From: Cryobacterium algoricola
Lineage (GTDB): Bacteria > Actinomycetota > Actinomycetes > Actinomycetales > Microbacteriaceae
Length of the DNA stretch: 64,000 bases
NCBI RefSeq assembly: GCF_004402485.1
Contig: NZ_SOFG01000024.1
Location: 124,001 to 188,000, forward strand
Direction: 5' to 3'
Made by a program: the position numbers and the translations under genes. The first letter of the stretch is position 1, and each line of letters opens with the position of its first letter. The notes below the pieces were generated by a model that did not search any database, was not told the origin of the DNA, and was given only the letters and a program-made list of their open reading frames with translations. Positions 25,508 through 33,978 of the stretch are shown here, piece by piece.

Positions 25508-26575
25508 ATGACCTCCCCAGCCTCAGTCCCAGCATCAGCGCCCACGCCCTCCCCGTTCCGTCTCGGCTTCCTCGCCTTCGTCGAACACGGCGGTGTCTCC
25601 GGCGCCACGTCCCAGGGCCTTCAGGACGGCATCGACCTGTTCCGGCACGCCGACGAGCTCGGCTTCGACACCGGGTGGGTGCGGCACCGGCACCTCGAGA
25701 AGTACCTCTCCTCACCCCTGACCTTCCTCTCGGTCGTCGCCCAGCACACCGAGGGAATCCGGCTCGGCACCTCCGTGACCCCGTTGCGGTTCGAGAACCC
25801 GGTGCGACTCGCCGAGGAGGCGGCCACGGCCGACCTTCTCACCGGTGGCCGCCTCGAGGTCGGCCTGAGCTCCGGCTACGCCCAGTCGGAGGGCATTTTC
25901 GGCCCTGTCTACGGTGCCATCACCGGCTCGCTCAGAGAAGAAGCGGATGCCCGACTCGCCTCCTTCCGATCGGCCCTCCGCGGTGACACCCTCGCCGTCG
26001 CCGACGCGAGCTTCCCCGCCTTCCCCGCCGGCACACCGCTCACCGCCCAGCCGCTGAGCCCGACCCTCTCCGACCGCCTCTACTACGGAGCAGGCGCGAC
26101 ACCGAGCGCCGTTCGCACCGGCCGCCAGGGCCTCCGCCTGCAGCTCTCGACGCTCAACACGGAACCGAGCGACCTTTCCTTCGAGGAGGCCCAGCTGGAG
26201 TCGATCACCGCGTACCGTGCCGCTCATGCCTCGGTCACCGATCGGCCGTCCTACGCACTCGTCGGGCGTCAGGTTCTCCCCATTCTCGGCAGGGACGATG
26301 CCGAGGAATTCGCCTGGCTGATCGAGCGTGACGAGGAGAGGCAGCGCGACTATGGCACCTCTCGTGCCGCTCTGCCGTTCCAGTTCGGCAGGGTGCCTTC
26401 CGGTGACCCCGACGCCATCATCGAGGCCCTCCTCGCCGACGTCGCCTTCCGGGGTTCCGACGAGCTCGTGATCGCCCTTCCGTTCGACCACCCGCCGGCG
26501 GGGCTGCACCGCATCCTCACGGCCGTTGCGGAGCGCATCGCCCCTGCGCTCGGCTGGACGCCCCGCGGCCACTAG
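25508..26575 (+). CDS. LLM-class flavin-dependent oxidoreductase
   Basis: Encodes 355 residues from the ATG at 25508; an earlier in-frame start lies inside the probable promoter. Luciferase-like fold: RLGFLAFVEHGG, ADELGFDTGWVRHRHLEKYLSSPLTFL over two blocks, IRLGTSVTPLRFENPVRLAEEAATADLLTGGRLEVGLSSGY. This is closer to the general bacterial luciferase/alkanal branch than to the NtaA type. It would need FMNH2 from the nearby reductase. Its stop is followed by three closely spaced palindromes ahead of the second peptide-type ABC operon. Confidence 0.85.
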   Translation: MTSPASVPASAPTPSPFRLGFLAFVEHGGVSGATSQGLQDGIDLFRHADELGFDTGWVRHRHLEKYLSSPLTFLSVVAQHTEGIRLGTSVTPLRFENPVRLAEEAATADLLTGGRLEVGLSSGYAQSEGIFGPVYGAITGSLREEADARLASFRSALRGDTLAVADASFPAFPAGTPLTAQPLSPTLSDRLYYGAGATPSAVRTGRQGLRLQLSTLNTEPSDLSFEEAQLESITAYRAAHASVTDRPSYALVGRQVLPILGRDDAEEFAWLIERDEERQRDYGTSRAALPFQFGRVPSGDPDAIIEALLADVAFRGSDELVIALPFDHPPAGLHRILTAVAERIAPALGWTPRGH

Positions 26576-26583
26576 GTTCTCGA

Positions 26584-26680
26584 GGTTGTTACGCCGTGCG
26601 ACAACCGGAATTGTTTACTGAAACGACGCATCTACTACGTTTCAGTAAACAAGCCCGAAACGTTGCAGCGCTACGTTTCG
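26584..26680. promoter_or_regulatory. three tandem palindromes upstream of ABC operon
   Basis: Palindrome 1: GGTTGT (26584-26589) with ACAACC (26601-26606). Palindrome 2: a perfect 15-bp arm pair, 26611-26625 and 26638-26652, with a 12-base spacer (core TTTACTGAAACG/CGTTTCAGTAAA). Palindrome 3: CGAAACG (26656-26662) with CGTTTCG (26674-26680). Palindromes 2 and 3 share GAAACG/CGTTTC half-sites at 11-12-base spacing, which looks like repeated operators for a dimeric regulator; palindrome 2 could also fold as a hairpin. Confidence 0.6.
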
Positions 26681-26739
26681 TAAGAACCAGTCGCGTCGAG
26701 GTCCATGGTCGTGACGAAAAGAAAGGGTCACGTCCGGAC

Positions 26740-28377
26740 ATGAGTATCCTCAACAGCCCACAGAAGCCTCGGCGCACCGCCCGCTCCGTCGCCCTGGCCG
26801 CCACCGTCCTCGCCTCTACCCTCGTGCTCGCGGCCTGCTCGAGCGTCGCACCCGCGAGCGTGACCAAGACGGCGGGCCCCGACACCGGGAAGGAGATCGA
26901 CGCGATCACCGTGGCGCTGCCCGGCTCGCTCAGCAACCTGTACCCGGGTCAGGAGGCCGGCATCCTCAACTACTACCTGGCGTCCGCCGTCCAGGAGGGC
27001 CTCGTCTCGGTCGACGCCTCCGGCAAGGTCCAGCCGGCCCTGGCCGAGAGCTGGGTCCAGCCGGATCCCGCGAGCTACGTCTTCACTCTGCGAGCGGATG
27101 CCCGGTTCCAGGACGGGACGCCCGTCACCGTGGATGATGTGATCTACAGCATCCGGCAGGCCCAGGACGCGACCGTCAGCCCATCGATCTCCTACGCCTT
27201 CGCCGGCGTGACGGGCCTCGAGAAGACCGCAACGAACCAGCTGACCATCACCCTGGCCGCTCCCGACGCAGCCTTCCTGCGGAACCTCTCGACGGCGGGC
27301 GCCCTGTTCGTGTCGTCGAAGGCATTCCTCGAGGCGCACGCCGGAACCGTCGGGACCAAGGGCGGCCTGATCCTCGGTACCGGCCCGTACAAAGTCGCCA
27401 GCTTCTCGCCGGACACCGGGGTCGAGCTCGAACGGGTCGACACCTGGTGGGGCGGGACACCGAAGATCAAGACGATCCACGTCAGCTTCATCCCGGACGA
27501 GGACACCCGGCTGCTCGCCGCGAAATCCGGAACGACCGACCTCTCCTTCAACGTGCCGCTCGCCCAGTCGGGGCAGTGGGAGGGTCTCGACACCCAGCGA
27601 GTGCAGTATGTCAACGACCTGTCCTACGTCGGCCTCAACTTCGACACGACCCTCGCCCCCTTCGACGACGTGCACGTGCGCCGCGCGATCTCCGAGAGCA
27701 TCGACAGGGACACGATCGTGAGCACCCTGCTCAAGGGGCACGGCCGGGTGGCCACGGCCATCCCGACGCCGGAGTCGCTCGGTGAGTCGTACAACGTCGC
27801 GGACGCGACCGCCCTCCTCGCCGCACTCCCGCAGAACACTTTCGACCTCGACGCCGCCAAGGCCGAGCTCGCCAAGTCCGCCCACCCGGATGGCTTCACC
27901 GCCGAGATCCTCTACCCGAACACCGGTCCCCAACTCGGAAACGCCGCGCAGTCCCTCGCTGAGAACCTGAAGAAGATCGGCATCACCCTGACCGTCACCG
28001 AGGTGCCGATCGAACAGTGGCTCGCCTCGATCGGCGACGGCGTGCACGGGCTCGGGTTCACCTGGTACTTCTCCACGACCGGCGACCCCGGCGAAGTCAC
28101 CAACTACCTCCTCGGTGCGGGAAACTCCTCGCACTACTCGAACCCGGCGATCGTCGACCTGCTCGCCCAGGCCCAGGCCGCAACGGATGCCTCGAAGCGA
28201 ATCGACCTGCTCCTCCAGGCCAACACTCTGCAGAGCGCCGACGTCGTGGACGCCCCGCTTTGGTGGGGACAGTCCGCCACCTCGTTCGCGACCGACCTCG
28301 GCATCACCGACTACAGCTCGTTCGCCTTCACTTCGCCGTGGCCGTCGTTGCTGTACAGCGCGGGAGAGGTCAAGTAG
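26740..28377 (+). CDS. ABC transporter substrate-binding lipoprotein, family 5
   Basis: Encodes 545 residues from the ATG at 26740 (AAAGGG upstream); the frame is open further upstream through the palindrome region, which is not part of the protein. Lipoprotein signal with lipobox LAAC near residue 30. SBP_bac_5 features follow: PGSLSNLYPGQEAG, LAESWVQPDPASYVFTLR, FQDGTPVTVDDVIYSI and DLSYVGLNFDTTLAPFDDVHVRRAI. It delivers an unknown ligand to the permeases encoded next. It is the first gene of a five-gene plus-strand operon that parallels the minus-strand operon at 6-11.6 kb. Confidence 0.9.
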   Translation: MSILNSPQKPRRTARSVALAATVLASTLVLAACSSVAPASVTKTAGPDTGKEIDAITVALPGSLSNLYPGQEAGILNYYLASAVQEGLVSVDASGKVQPALAESWVQPDPASYVFTLRADARFQDGTPVTVDDVIYSIRQAQDATVSPSISYAFAGVTGLEKTATNQLTITLAAPDAAFLRNLSTAGALFVSSKAFLEAHAGTVGTKGGLILGTGPYKVASFSPDTGVELERVDTWWGGTPKIKTIHVSFIPDEDTRLLAAKSGTTDLSFNVPLAQSGQWEGLDTQRVQYVNDLSYVGLNFDTTLAPFDDVHVRRAISESIDRDTIVSTLLKGHGRVATAIPTPESLGESYNVADATALLAALPQNTFDLDAAKAELAKSAHPDGFTAEILYPNTGPQLGNAAQSLAENLKKIGITLTVTEVPIEQWLASIGDGVHGLGFTWYFSTTGDPGEVTNYLLGAGNSSHYSNPAIVDLLAQAQAATDASKRIDLLLQANTLQSADVVDAPLWWGQSATSFATDLGITDYSSFAFTSPWPSLLYSAGEVK

Positions 28378-28379
28378 TC

Positions 28380-29372
28380 ATGGCCGACGTTGTCACGCGA
28401 CGTCGGCGCCCGGCCGGCGTCCTGCTCTCCGCCAGGACGCCGGCCCTCCGGGGCCTCGGGATCATCGCGATTCTCCTGGTGCTCTCCTTCCTGATCTTCT
28501 CGCTCGTGTACCTCGCCCCCGGCGACATCGTCAAGAACCTGCTCGGCCCGAAGAACACCTCACCGGAGGCGATCGCGGCTGTGCGGGCCCAATACCATCT
28601 CGATGACCCGTTCCTGGTGCAGTACTGGAACTGGCTGAGCCGGGCGGTCACGGGCGACTTCGGCACGTCCACCCGCAACCAGGAGAGCGTCAGCGCGGTG
28701 ATCGGCGGGCGAGCAGGGACGACCCTCGCGCTCTGCGGACTCTCCTTCGTGCTCGCCGTCGGCACGGCCATTCCCCTCGGAATCCTGAGCGCGACGCGGT
28801 CGGGAGGTCGCCTCGACCGGACGATCTCGGCTTGGTCCGTCGTCGGACTGAGCGCCCCGGCGTTTGCGGTCAGCCTGCTGTTGCTTTACGCCTTCTCCTT
28901 CTACCTGCCGCTGTTCCCCGGGTTCGGCGGCGGTGACTCGCCGCTCGACAGCCTCTATCACCTCGTCCTGCCGGCCCTCGCCCTCGCCATCGGGCTTGGG
29001 GCGATCCTCGTCAAGCTCACCCGCACGGCCCTCCTGCGCGAGCTGAACTCCGACTACGTCGTGTTCGCCCGGGCGAGGGGGCTGAGTCCCAGACGGGTGA
29101 CCCGGATCGCCCTGCGGAACGCGTCCATCCCCATCGTGACCGGGGCGGGGCTGACCCTGAGCTACCTGGTCGGCGGCACCATTCTCGTCGAGACGACCTT
29201 CGCATTGCCCGGCCTCGGCACGCTCCTGCAGAGCTCCGTGCTCTTCAAGGACGTCGCCGTCGTGCAGGCCCTGGCGCTCCTCGTCGCGGTGCTGATCGCC
29301 GTGATAGCCCTGCTCACCGACCTCAGCTATGCCCTGCTCGATCCGCGGGTCCGTCTGGCGGGCAACCGATGA
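28380..29372 (+). CDS. peptide-type ABC transporter permease (DppB-like)
   Basis: Encodes 330 residues from the ATG two bases after the binding-protein stop. The N-terminus has a basic arm, then the first helix (LGIIAILLVLSFLIFSLVYLA), the PGDIVKNLLGPKN block and VRAQYHLDDPFLVQYWNWL, as in OppB/DppB. About five more helices and the EAA loop (VFARARGLSPRRVTRIALRN). Its stop overlaps the next start (ATGA). It forms a heterodimeric channel with the DppC-like subunit. Confidence 0.9.
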   Translation: MADVVTRRRRPAGVLLSARTPALRGLGIIAILLVLSFLIFSLVYLAPGDIVKNLLGPKNTSPEAIAAVRAQYHLDDPFLVQYWNWLSRAVTGDFGTSTRNQESVSAVIGGRAGTTLALCGLSFVLAVGTAIPLGILSATRSGGRLDRTISAWSVVGLSAPAFAVSLLLLYAFSFYLPLFPGFGGGDSPLDSLYHLVLPALALAIGLGAILVKLTRTALLRELNSDYVVFARARGLSPRRVTRIALRNASIPIVTGAGLTLSYLVGGTILVETTFALPGLGTLLQSSVLFKDVAVVQALALLVAVLIAVIALLTDLSYALLDPRVRLAGNR

Positions 29373-30280
29373 GCGCGGCACCGATGCTCACCCGGGCCGC
29401 CCGGCCCGCGTTCGCCATCGTCCTGTCGCTCGGCGTCCTCGGCCTCGTGCTCCTCGCTGTCCTCTTCGGCAACCTGCTGCTCCCGGATGCGACCGGACAG
29501 GACATCCTGCACAGCCTGCTCCCTCCGTTCAGCCCCGGCCATCTCCTCGGCACCGACGAACTCGGCCGCGACATTCTGGCCCTCGCCGTCGCGGGGACGG
29601 CATCCGCTGTCGTCGGCCCCGCGTGCATCGCGGTCGGATCGATGGCCCTCGGCGTCGTTCTCGGCTCCGTCGCCGGCTTCCACCGGGGTGCGCTCGATTT
29701 CGCCATCGGACGGTGGACCGACCTGCTGATGGCGCTGCCCGTGATCCTGATGGCGATCGTCGTCGCCGGGATCTTCGGCAGCGGGTACTGGGTCACCGTG
29801 CTTCTGCTGATCACCCTGTTCTCGCCGTCGGACATCCGGGTGGTGCGTTCCGGCGTCATCGAACAGTCCTCACGCCCGTACGTCGAAGCCGCACGGATGC
29901 TCGGGCTCAGCTCCCCGCGGATCATGTTCCGGCACATCCTGCCCAACGTCTCCTCCCTCGTCGTGACCAACTGCGTACTCAACATGGCGATCGCCCTCGT
30001 CGCGCTGTCCTCGCTCTCCTTCCTCGGACTCGGGGTGCCGGCCAACGCGGCGGACTGGGGCCGCCAGCTCGCCGACGGGCGCAGCCTGCTCGGCGAGAAT
30101 CCTGCAGCGGTGCTCACTCCCGCGATCCTGATCATTGCCGTCGCCTGCTCGATCAACATCCTCGGCGACTGGCTCGGTGCCGGCCGGCGTGGTGCCGGTC
30201 CGCCCAGTACCGCCCGGCTCAGCACGCGTCGGCCCAGCGTGCGTCGGCTCAGCGCCGGCCGGAAGGGAACGGCCGCATGA
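29369..30280 (+). CDS. peptide-type ABC transporter permease (DppC-like)
   Basis: Encodes 303 residues with the OppC N-terminal module (first helix about residues 12-35, then LLGTDELGRDILALAV), BPD_transp_1 helices, and the EAA loop EAARMLGLSSPRIMFRHILPN. The last 30 residues are an Arg/Ser-rich tail made of imperfect repeats (RRG/RRL/STARLS), probably cytoplasmic and poorly conserved; the DNA there (30180-30262) has short direct repeats. It overlaps both neighbours by 4 bases. Confidence 0.9.
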   Translation: MSAAPMLTRAARPAFAIVLSLGVLGLVLLAVLFGNLLLPDATGQDILHSLLPPFSPGHLLGTDELGRDILALAVAGTASAVVGPACIAVGSMALGVVLGSVAGFHRGALDFAIGRWTDLLMALPVILMAIVVAGIFGSGYWVTVLLLITLFSPSDIRVVRSGVIEQSSRPYVEAARMLGLSSPRIMFRHILPNVSSLVVTNCVLNMAIALVALSSLSFLGLGVPANAADWGRQLADGRSLLGENPAAVLTPAILIIAVACSINILGDWLGAGRRGAGPPSTARLSTRRPSVRRLSAGRKGTAA

Positions 30281-32049
30281 CCGACACCACGGGAATACGA
30301 ACCGCAACCGGGAGGACGGGACTCGATATCGTGGTGCGCGGAGCGGGCGTCACCGGCCCCGCAGGCCCGATCGTGTCCGGCGTTGACCTCCGGATCGGTG
30401 CTGGCCGCACCCTCGCCGTGGTGGGGGAGTCCGGTTCGGGCAAGTCCCTCACCGCCCAGGCATTGAGCGGACTGCTTGCCCCGGGACTCTCCGCATCCGG
30501 ATCGGTGTCCTTTGGCGACCTGTCCGTGGACTTGGCCGCGCCGGAAAGCGTCTGGCGGCCGTTCCGCGGCTCGACGGTCGCGCTCCTGCTCCAAGACCCG
30601 TTCACGAGTCTGAGCCCGGTACATCGCTGCGGCGCCCAGATCGCCGAGACCCTCCGAGCCCACTCCGCGGGGAGGGGTCTGACTGGGCGAAAGCTCCGCG
30701 AGGCCGTTGCCGAGCGCCTCGCCGAAGTGAACCTGCCCGCACACGTGGCCCGGCAGTATCCGTCCGAACTCTCCGGCGGCATGCGGCAGCGCGTCGCCAT
30801 CGCGTGTGCGATCGCCGCAGACCCGCTCCTGCTCATCGCCGACGAACCGACAACGGCACTCGACGCGTCGACCCAGGGGGAGGTGCTCGACCTGCTCGCC
30901 CGGCTGCAGGCCGACCGGGGCATGGCCTTGCTGCTGATCTCCCACGACCTCAATCTCGTGCGGGGACGCGCCGATTCCGTCGCTGTGATGTACGCGGGCG
31001 GCATCGTCGAGGAGGGTCCGGCCGCCGAGGTGCTGACGACTCCCGCGCATCCGTACACCTCGGCCCTGCGCGCGTCGAACCTGTCGCTCGAGGTGCGCTC
31101 CGCCCGGCTGCCGACGATCGCCGGCACGGTACCGCGGCCGGGCGAGATCCTGGCCGGATGCCGGTTCGCGCCGCGGTGCGCTCTCGCCACGGCCGAGTGC
31201 CGAACCGTGCCCGTGCCACTGGAGGAGATCCGGTCCGACTGGAGCCTCGCCTGCATCCACTCGACCGGACCGCTGCCGGTGCCCCCGGTGCCGGAGGTGC
31301 TCGAGGCTCCGGGGGAGACCGGGGGAGAAGCGCTGTTGAGCGTCACGGGGCTCACGAAGACCTACGGGCACCGCGCCGCCGTCGAGGACGCGAGCATCGT
31401 CATCGGCCGAGGCGAATCCGTCGGAATCGTCGGAGAGTCCGGCTCGGGCAAGACCACCCTCGCGCGCTGCATCGCGGGCCTGGCCGAAGCGGATGCCGGC
31501 GAGATCCGCTTCCGGGGCGCCCGGCTGTCCGCGGGCCTGCGCGGCCGCGACCCGCTGCTTATCCAGGTGGTGTTTCAGGACCCGTATTCGGTGCTCAACC
31601 CTGCGATGACCGTGGGGCAGACCCTCCTCGAAGCCCTCGGCGTCGCCCGGCGTCCCGCTGCGGATCTCGAGGCGCTGCTCGCCGACGTGGGACTGACACC
31701 CGATTATCGCGGCAAACGGCCGCGTGACCTCTCCGGCGGACAACGACAGCGGGTAGCGATCGCCCGGGCGCTTGCGCTTCGCCCCGAACTGCTGATCTGC
31801 GACGAGTCCGTCTCCGCCCTCGACGTGTCGGTGCAGGCTCAGGTCCTCAATCTGCTGACGGACCTCAGGGAACGCTACGGGATGACGATCCTGTTCATCT
31901 CCCACGACCTCGCCGTGGTGCGCCACATCACCGACCGCGTGTACGTGATGAATGAGGGTCGGATCGTCGAATCCGGGGCGGGCAGGGACGTCCTTGTCGA
32001 TCCCCAGCACGAGTACACCCGGAAGCTCGTCACGGCGGCTCGGACGTGA
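30277..32049 (+). CDS. fused dual ATPase of peptide-type ABC transporter
   Basis: Encodes 590 residues from the ATG overlapping the permease stop. Domain 1 (about residues 12-265): GESGSGKSL, LSGGMRQR, IADEPTTALD, plus the peptide-transporter C-terminal extension with a Cys-rich GCRFAPRCALATAEC segment (about residues 290-305) of the oligo_HPY type. Domain 2 (about 345-585): GESGSGKTT, LSGGQRQR, CDESVSALD. Domain 2 carries Ser for Pro in the usual DEP triplet, but the catalytic Glu is present. It drives the second peptide-type importer. Confidence 0.92.
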   Translation: MTDTTGIRTATGRTGLDIVVRGAGVTGPAGPIVSGVDLRIGAGRTLAVVGESGSGKSLTAQALSGLLAPGLSASGSVSFGDLSVDLAAPESVWRPFRGSTVALLLQDPFTSLSPVHRCGAQIAETLRAHSAGRGLTGRKLREAVAERLAEVNLPAHVARQYPSELSGGMRQRVAIACAIAADPLLLIADEPTTALDASTQGEVLDLLARLQADRGMALLLISHDLNLVRGRADSVAVMYAGGIVEEGPAAEVLTTPAHPYTSALRASNLSLEVRSARLPTIAGTVPRPGEILAGCRFAPRCALATAECRTVPVPLEEIRSDWSLACIHSTGPLPVPPVPEVLEAPGETGGEALLSVTGLTKTYGHRAAVEDASIVIGRGESVGIVGESGSGKTTLARCIAGLAEADAGEIRFRGARLSAGLRGRDPLLIQVVFQDPYSVLNPAMTVGQTLLEALGVARRPAADLEALLADVGLTPDYRGKRPRDLSGGQRQRVAIARALALRPELLICDESVSALDVSVQAQVLNLLTDLRERYGMTILFISHDLAVVRHITDRVYVMNEGRIVESGAGRDVLVDPQHEYTRKLVTAART

Positions 32050-32113
32050 CCCGGCCACCACGTCTTCCCGACGGCCAGCCCCTCGACCAGCGCAACCGAA
32101 AGCGACGACACCC

Positions 32114-33208
32114 ATGACCCAATCCCTCGAGTGGCTCGCCCCGACCGGTACCGGCCTTCCGGGTGACGTGGCGATGATCCTCACCGCCGACCAGCGGGAG
32201 CGCTGGACCATTGACCGTTCGTTCTACAGTCCTGAGATCGTCACCCTCCGGGAGGCGGGCCAGGACAGCGTCGAGGCCGCGGCCCTGCTCTCGTCGAGGC
32301 CGCACACGGCCGCAGTGAAGATCGTCGACGTCGTCGCCGCAGCAGGTCTGTCCGAGGCCGCCGCCCACGCTGCCGTCCTGCGGCTCGTCACGGCGATCCA
32401 GGCGACGGCGCGCTCCCGAGGTCTCGCCTCGGTGAGGTGGGAGGCCCATCCCGGCGCCGCAGACCCCGGCTCCTTCGGGTTCCAGTCGCTTCCCGCTCCG
32501 CGGCCGTCCGGTCCGGGCACCGCCGGGCCGGACGGTTTTGTCTGGTGGTCGCAGGACTGGCCGCACCGGGAACTGGACTACTACCGGCAGACCACGAACT
32601 ACACCTGCGGCGCCGTCGCGGCCCTCGTCGCGCAGCCCTTCGACGTCTTCTCGGGAACCGAGCCGGACATCCGCCGCGCCGAACTGGCCTTCTGGCGTCA
32701 GGCGACGAACTTTCCCGCCTGCGAGCCGGTCGGGCTCGCGGTCGCCATCCACGGCCGGCTGTCCGAGCGCGAGGGCGTCGGTGCGGCAGACGGCCTCGAG
32801 GTCTACCTGGACGCCAAGGGTCCCGTGCTCCTCGAGTGGGAGCCGGAGGGCCACGGCCGCGCCCTGCGCGCGGAATTGCAGCAGATCTCCCGCGCGGACG
32901 CCGAGGCGCTAGGGCTCCCCATCCTCCCGGGGCGACTCGGGATCGATGAGCTGACGGATGCCGTCGGTCGGGGCCGTCTGGCCCTCCTGCTGGTCGATGA
33001 GACCCTGATGCACGGGGACCCTGAGCCGCACTGGGTCGTCGCCCACACCACTCGCGACGGAATCTTCCTGATCCAGGATCCCTGGGTCGACGCGGACCAC
33101 GGCGAGAGCTGGGTCGACGCCCACGACCTGCCGGTCCCCGCCGCCGCTCTCGATCGCATGATGAACTGGGGCGACCCCGGCTACCGGGGAGTCATCCTGT
33201 ATCCCTGA
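32114..33208 (+). CDS. C39-like cysteine peptidase with degenerate N-terminal GNAT-like region
   Basis: Encodes 364 residues. The C-terminal half matches the Peptidase_C39-like (DUF3335) papain fold: TNYTCGAVAAL with Cys165, HWVVAH with His306 and QDPWVD with Asp322 as the likely triad. Residues about 60-130 (AVLRLVTAIQATARSRGLASVRWEA, then FGFQSLPA) look like the end of a GNAT fold that has lost its acetyl-CoA loop; DUF3335 proteins elsewhere are fused to GNAT domains. No signal peptide, so it acts in the cytoplasm. It follows a peptide-type ABC importer by 64 bases and probably processes imported or modified peptides. The ribosome site is weak. Function is inferred. Confidence 0.7.
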   Translation: MTQSLEWLAPTGTGLPGDVAMILTADQRERWTIDRSFYSPEIVTLREAGQDSVEAAALLSSRPHTAAVKIVDVVAAAGLSEAAAHAAVLRLVTAIQATARSRGLASVRWEAHPGAADPGSFGFQSLPAPRPSGPGTAGPDGFVWWSQDWPHRELDYYRQTTNYTCGAVAALVAQPFDVFSGTEPDIRRAELAFWRQATNFPACEPVGLAVAIHGRLSEREGVGAADGLEVYLDAKGPVLLEWEPEGHGRALRAELQQISRADAEALGLPILPGRLGIDELTDAVGRGRLALLLVDETLMHGDPEPHWVVAHTTRDGIFLIQDPWVDADHGESWVDAHDLPVPAAALDRMMNWGDPGYRGVILYP

Positions 33209-33214
33209 GCCGAC

Positions 33215-33826
33215 TCAGGCGTCCGGCGACCAATCATTCGGCAGGGACACGATCGTGAGGATCTCGGCCGTCTCCTCGATCGCCCGGTAGGCGTGCGCGC
33301 CCGCACCCGAGAAGCGCACCGCGTCGCCGGTGCCGAGGGTGACGGTCCAGTCCTCCGCGCTGACGTCGACCCGGCCGGAAACGACGAACGCGTACTCGAT
33401 CGAACTGCTTCCGTGCGACGCGCGAGGACTTTCCTCCTCTGCCGAGATCCGGCCGATGCTGACGTCGAATCGCCGGGGTTCGCTGCTCTCGAACAGGGTG
33501 TGCACGACGGTGCTGGCGTTGCTCGCCGCCACGATCGGGCCGTGGCCGGCCCGGATCACGAGCGGCCGTGCCTCATCCCTCCGGGTCAGCTCCGAGAAGG
33601 ACACCTTGAGAGCGCTCGCGATCCGGGAGAGTGCGTCGAGGGTGGGGTTTGCCGTCGCCCGCTCGATCTGCGAGAGCAGGGCGGCACTCAGACCGGTGAG
33701 CTCTGCGAGGTCGCGCAGGGTGAGCGACTGGGCGGCCCGCCGCCGCCGGACCGTCTCGGCGATGGTGGAACGGATGTCGTCCGCCGGCGTGGGCGCAACG
33801 TCGTGGAATGCAGGCTGCGGCGTCAT
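33215..33826 (-). CDS. XRE-family regulator with cupin domain
   Basis: Encodes 203 residues. An N-terminal helix-turn-helix (about residues 17-75: LTLRDLAELTGLSAALLSQIERATANPTLDALSRIA in two parts) is joined to a C-terminal cupin (about 120-195; YAFVVSGRVDVS and GTGDAVRFSGAGAHAYRA). Such regulators sense small molecules, often amino acids or polyamines, through the cupin and control adjacent catabolic or transport genes. It is convergent with the C39-like gene; the upstream neighbour on the other strand is the HD-like gene. It is a candidate regulator of the transporter and peptidase operon. Confidence 0.85.
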   Translation of the reverse strand: MTPQPAFHDVAPTPADDIRSTIAETVRRRRAAQSLTLRDLAELTGLSAALLSQIERATANPTLDALSRIASALKVSFSELTRRDEARPLVIRAGHGPIVAASNASTVVHTLFESSEPRRFDVSIGRISAEEESPRASHGSSSIEYAFVVSGRVDVSAEDWTVTLGTGDAVRFSGAGAHAYRAIEETAEILTIVSLPNDWSPDA

Positions 33827-33978
33827 AGCCCTATCCTGCCGTACCGGGCGGCCGGGCATGCAGGTCCGGGCGGCAGTGTCAAGCCCCTGTCGCCGCCGAG
33901 GGCAGTACGTATGGTGGAAAGACGCACACTGACGTGCGCGCGAATCCCGCGGTTCGCGAGCTCAGCAAGGACAGCGCC

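Noticed and set aside
29323..32211. Minus-strand open frame of 962 codons opposite the second ABC operon
   Set aside because: Antisense to four genes with clear family motifs; its protein has no recognisable domain.
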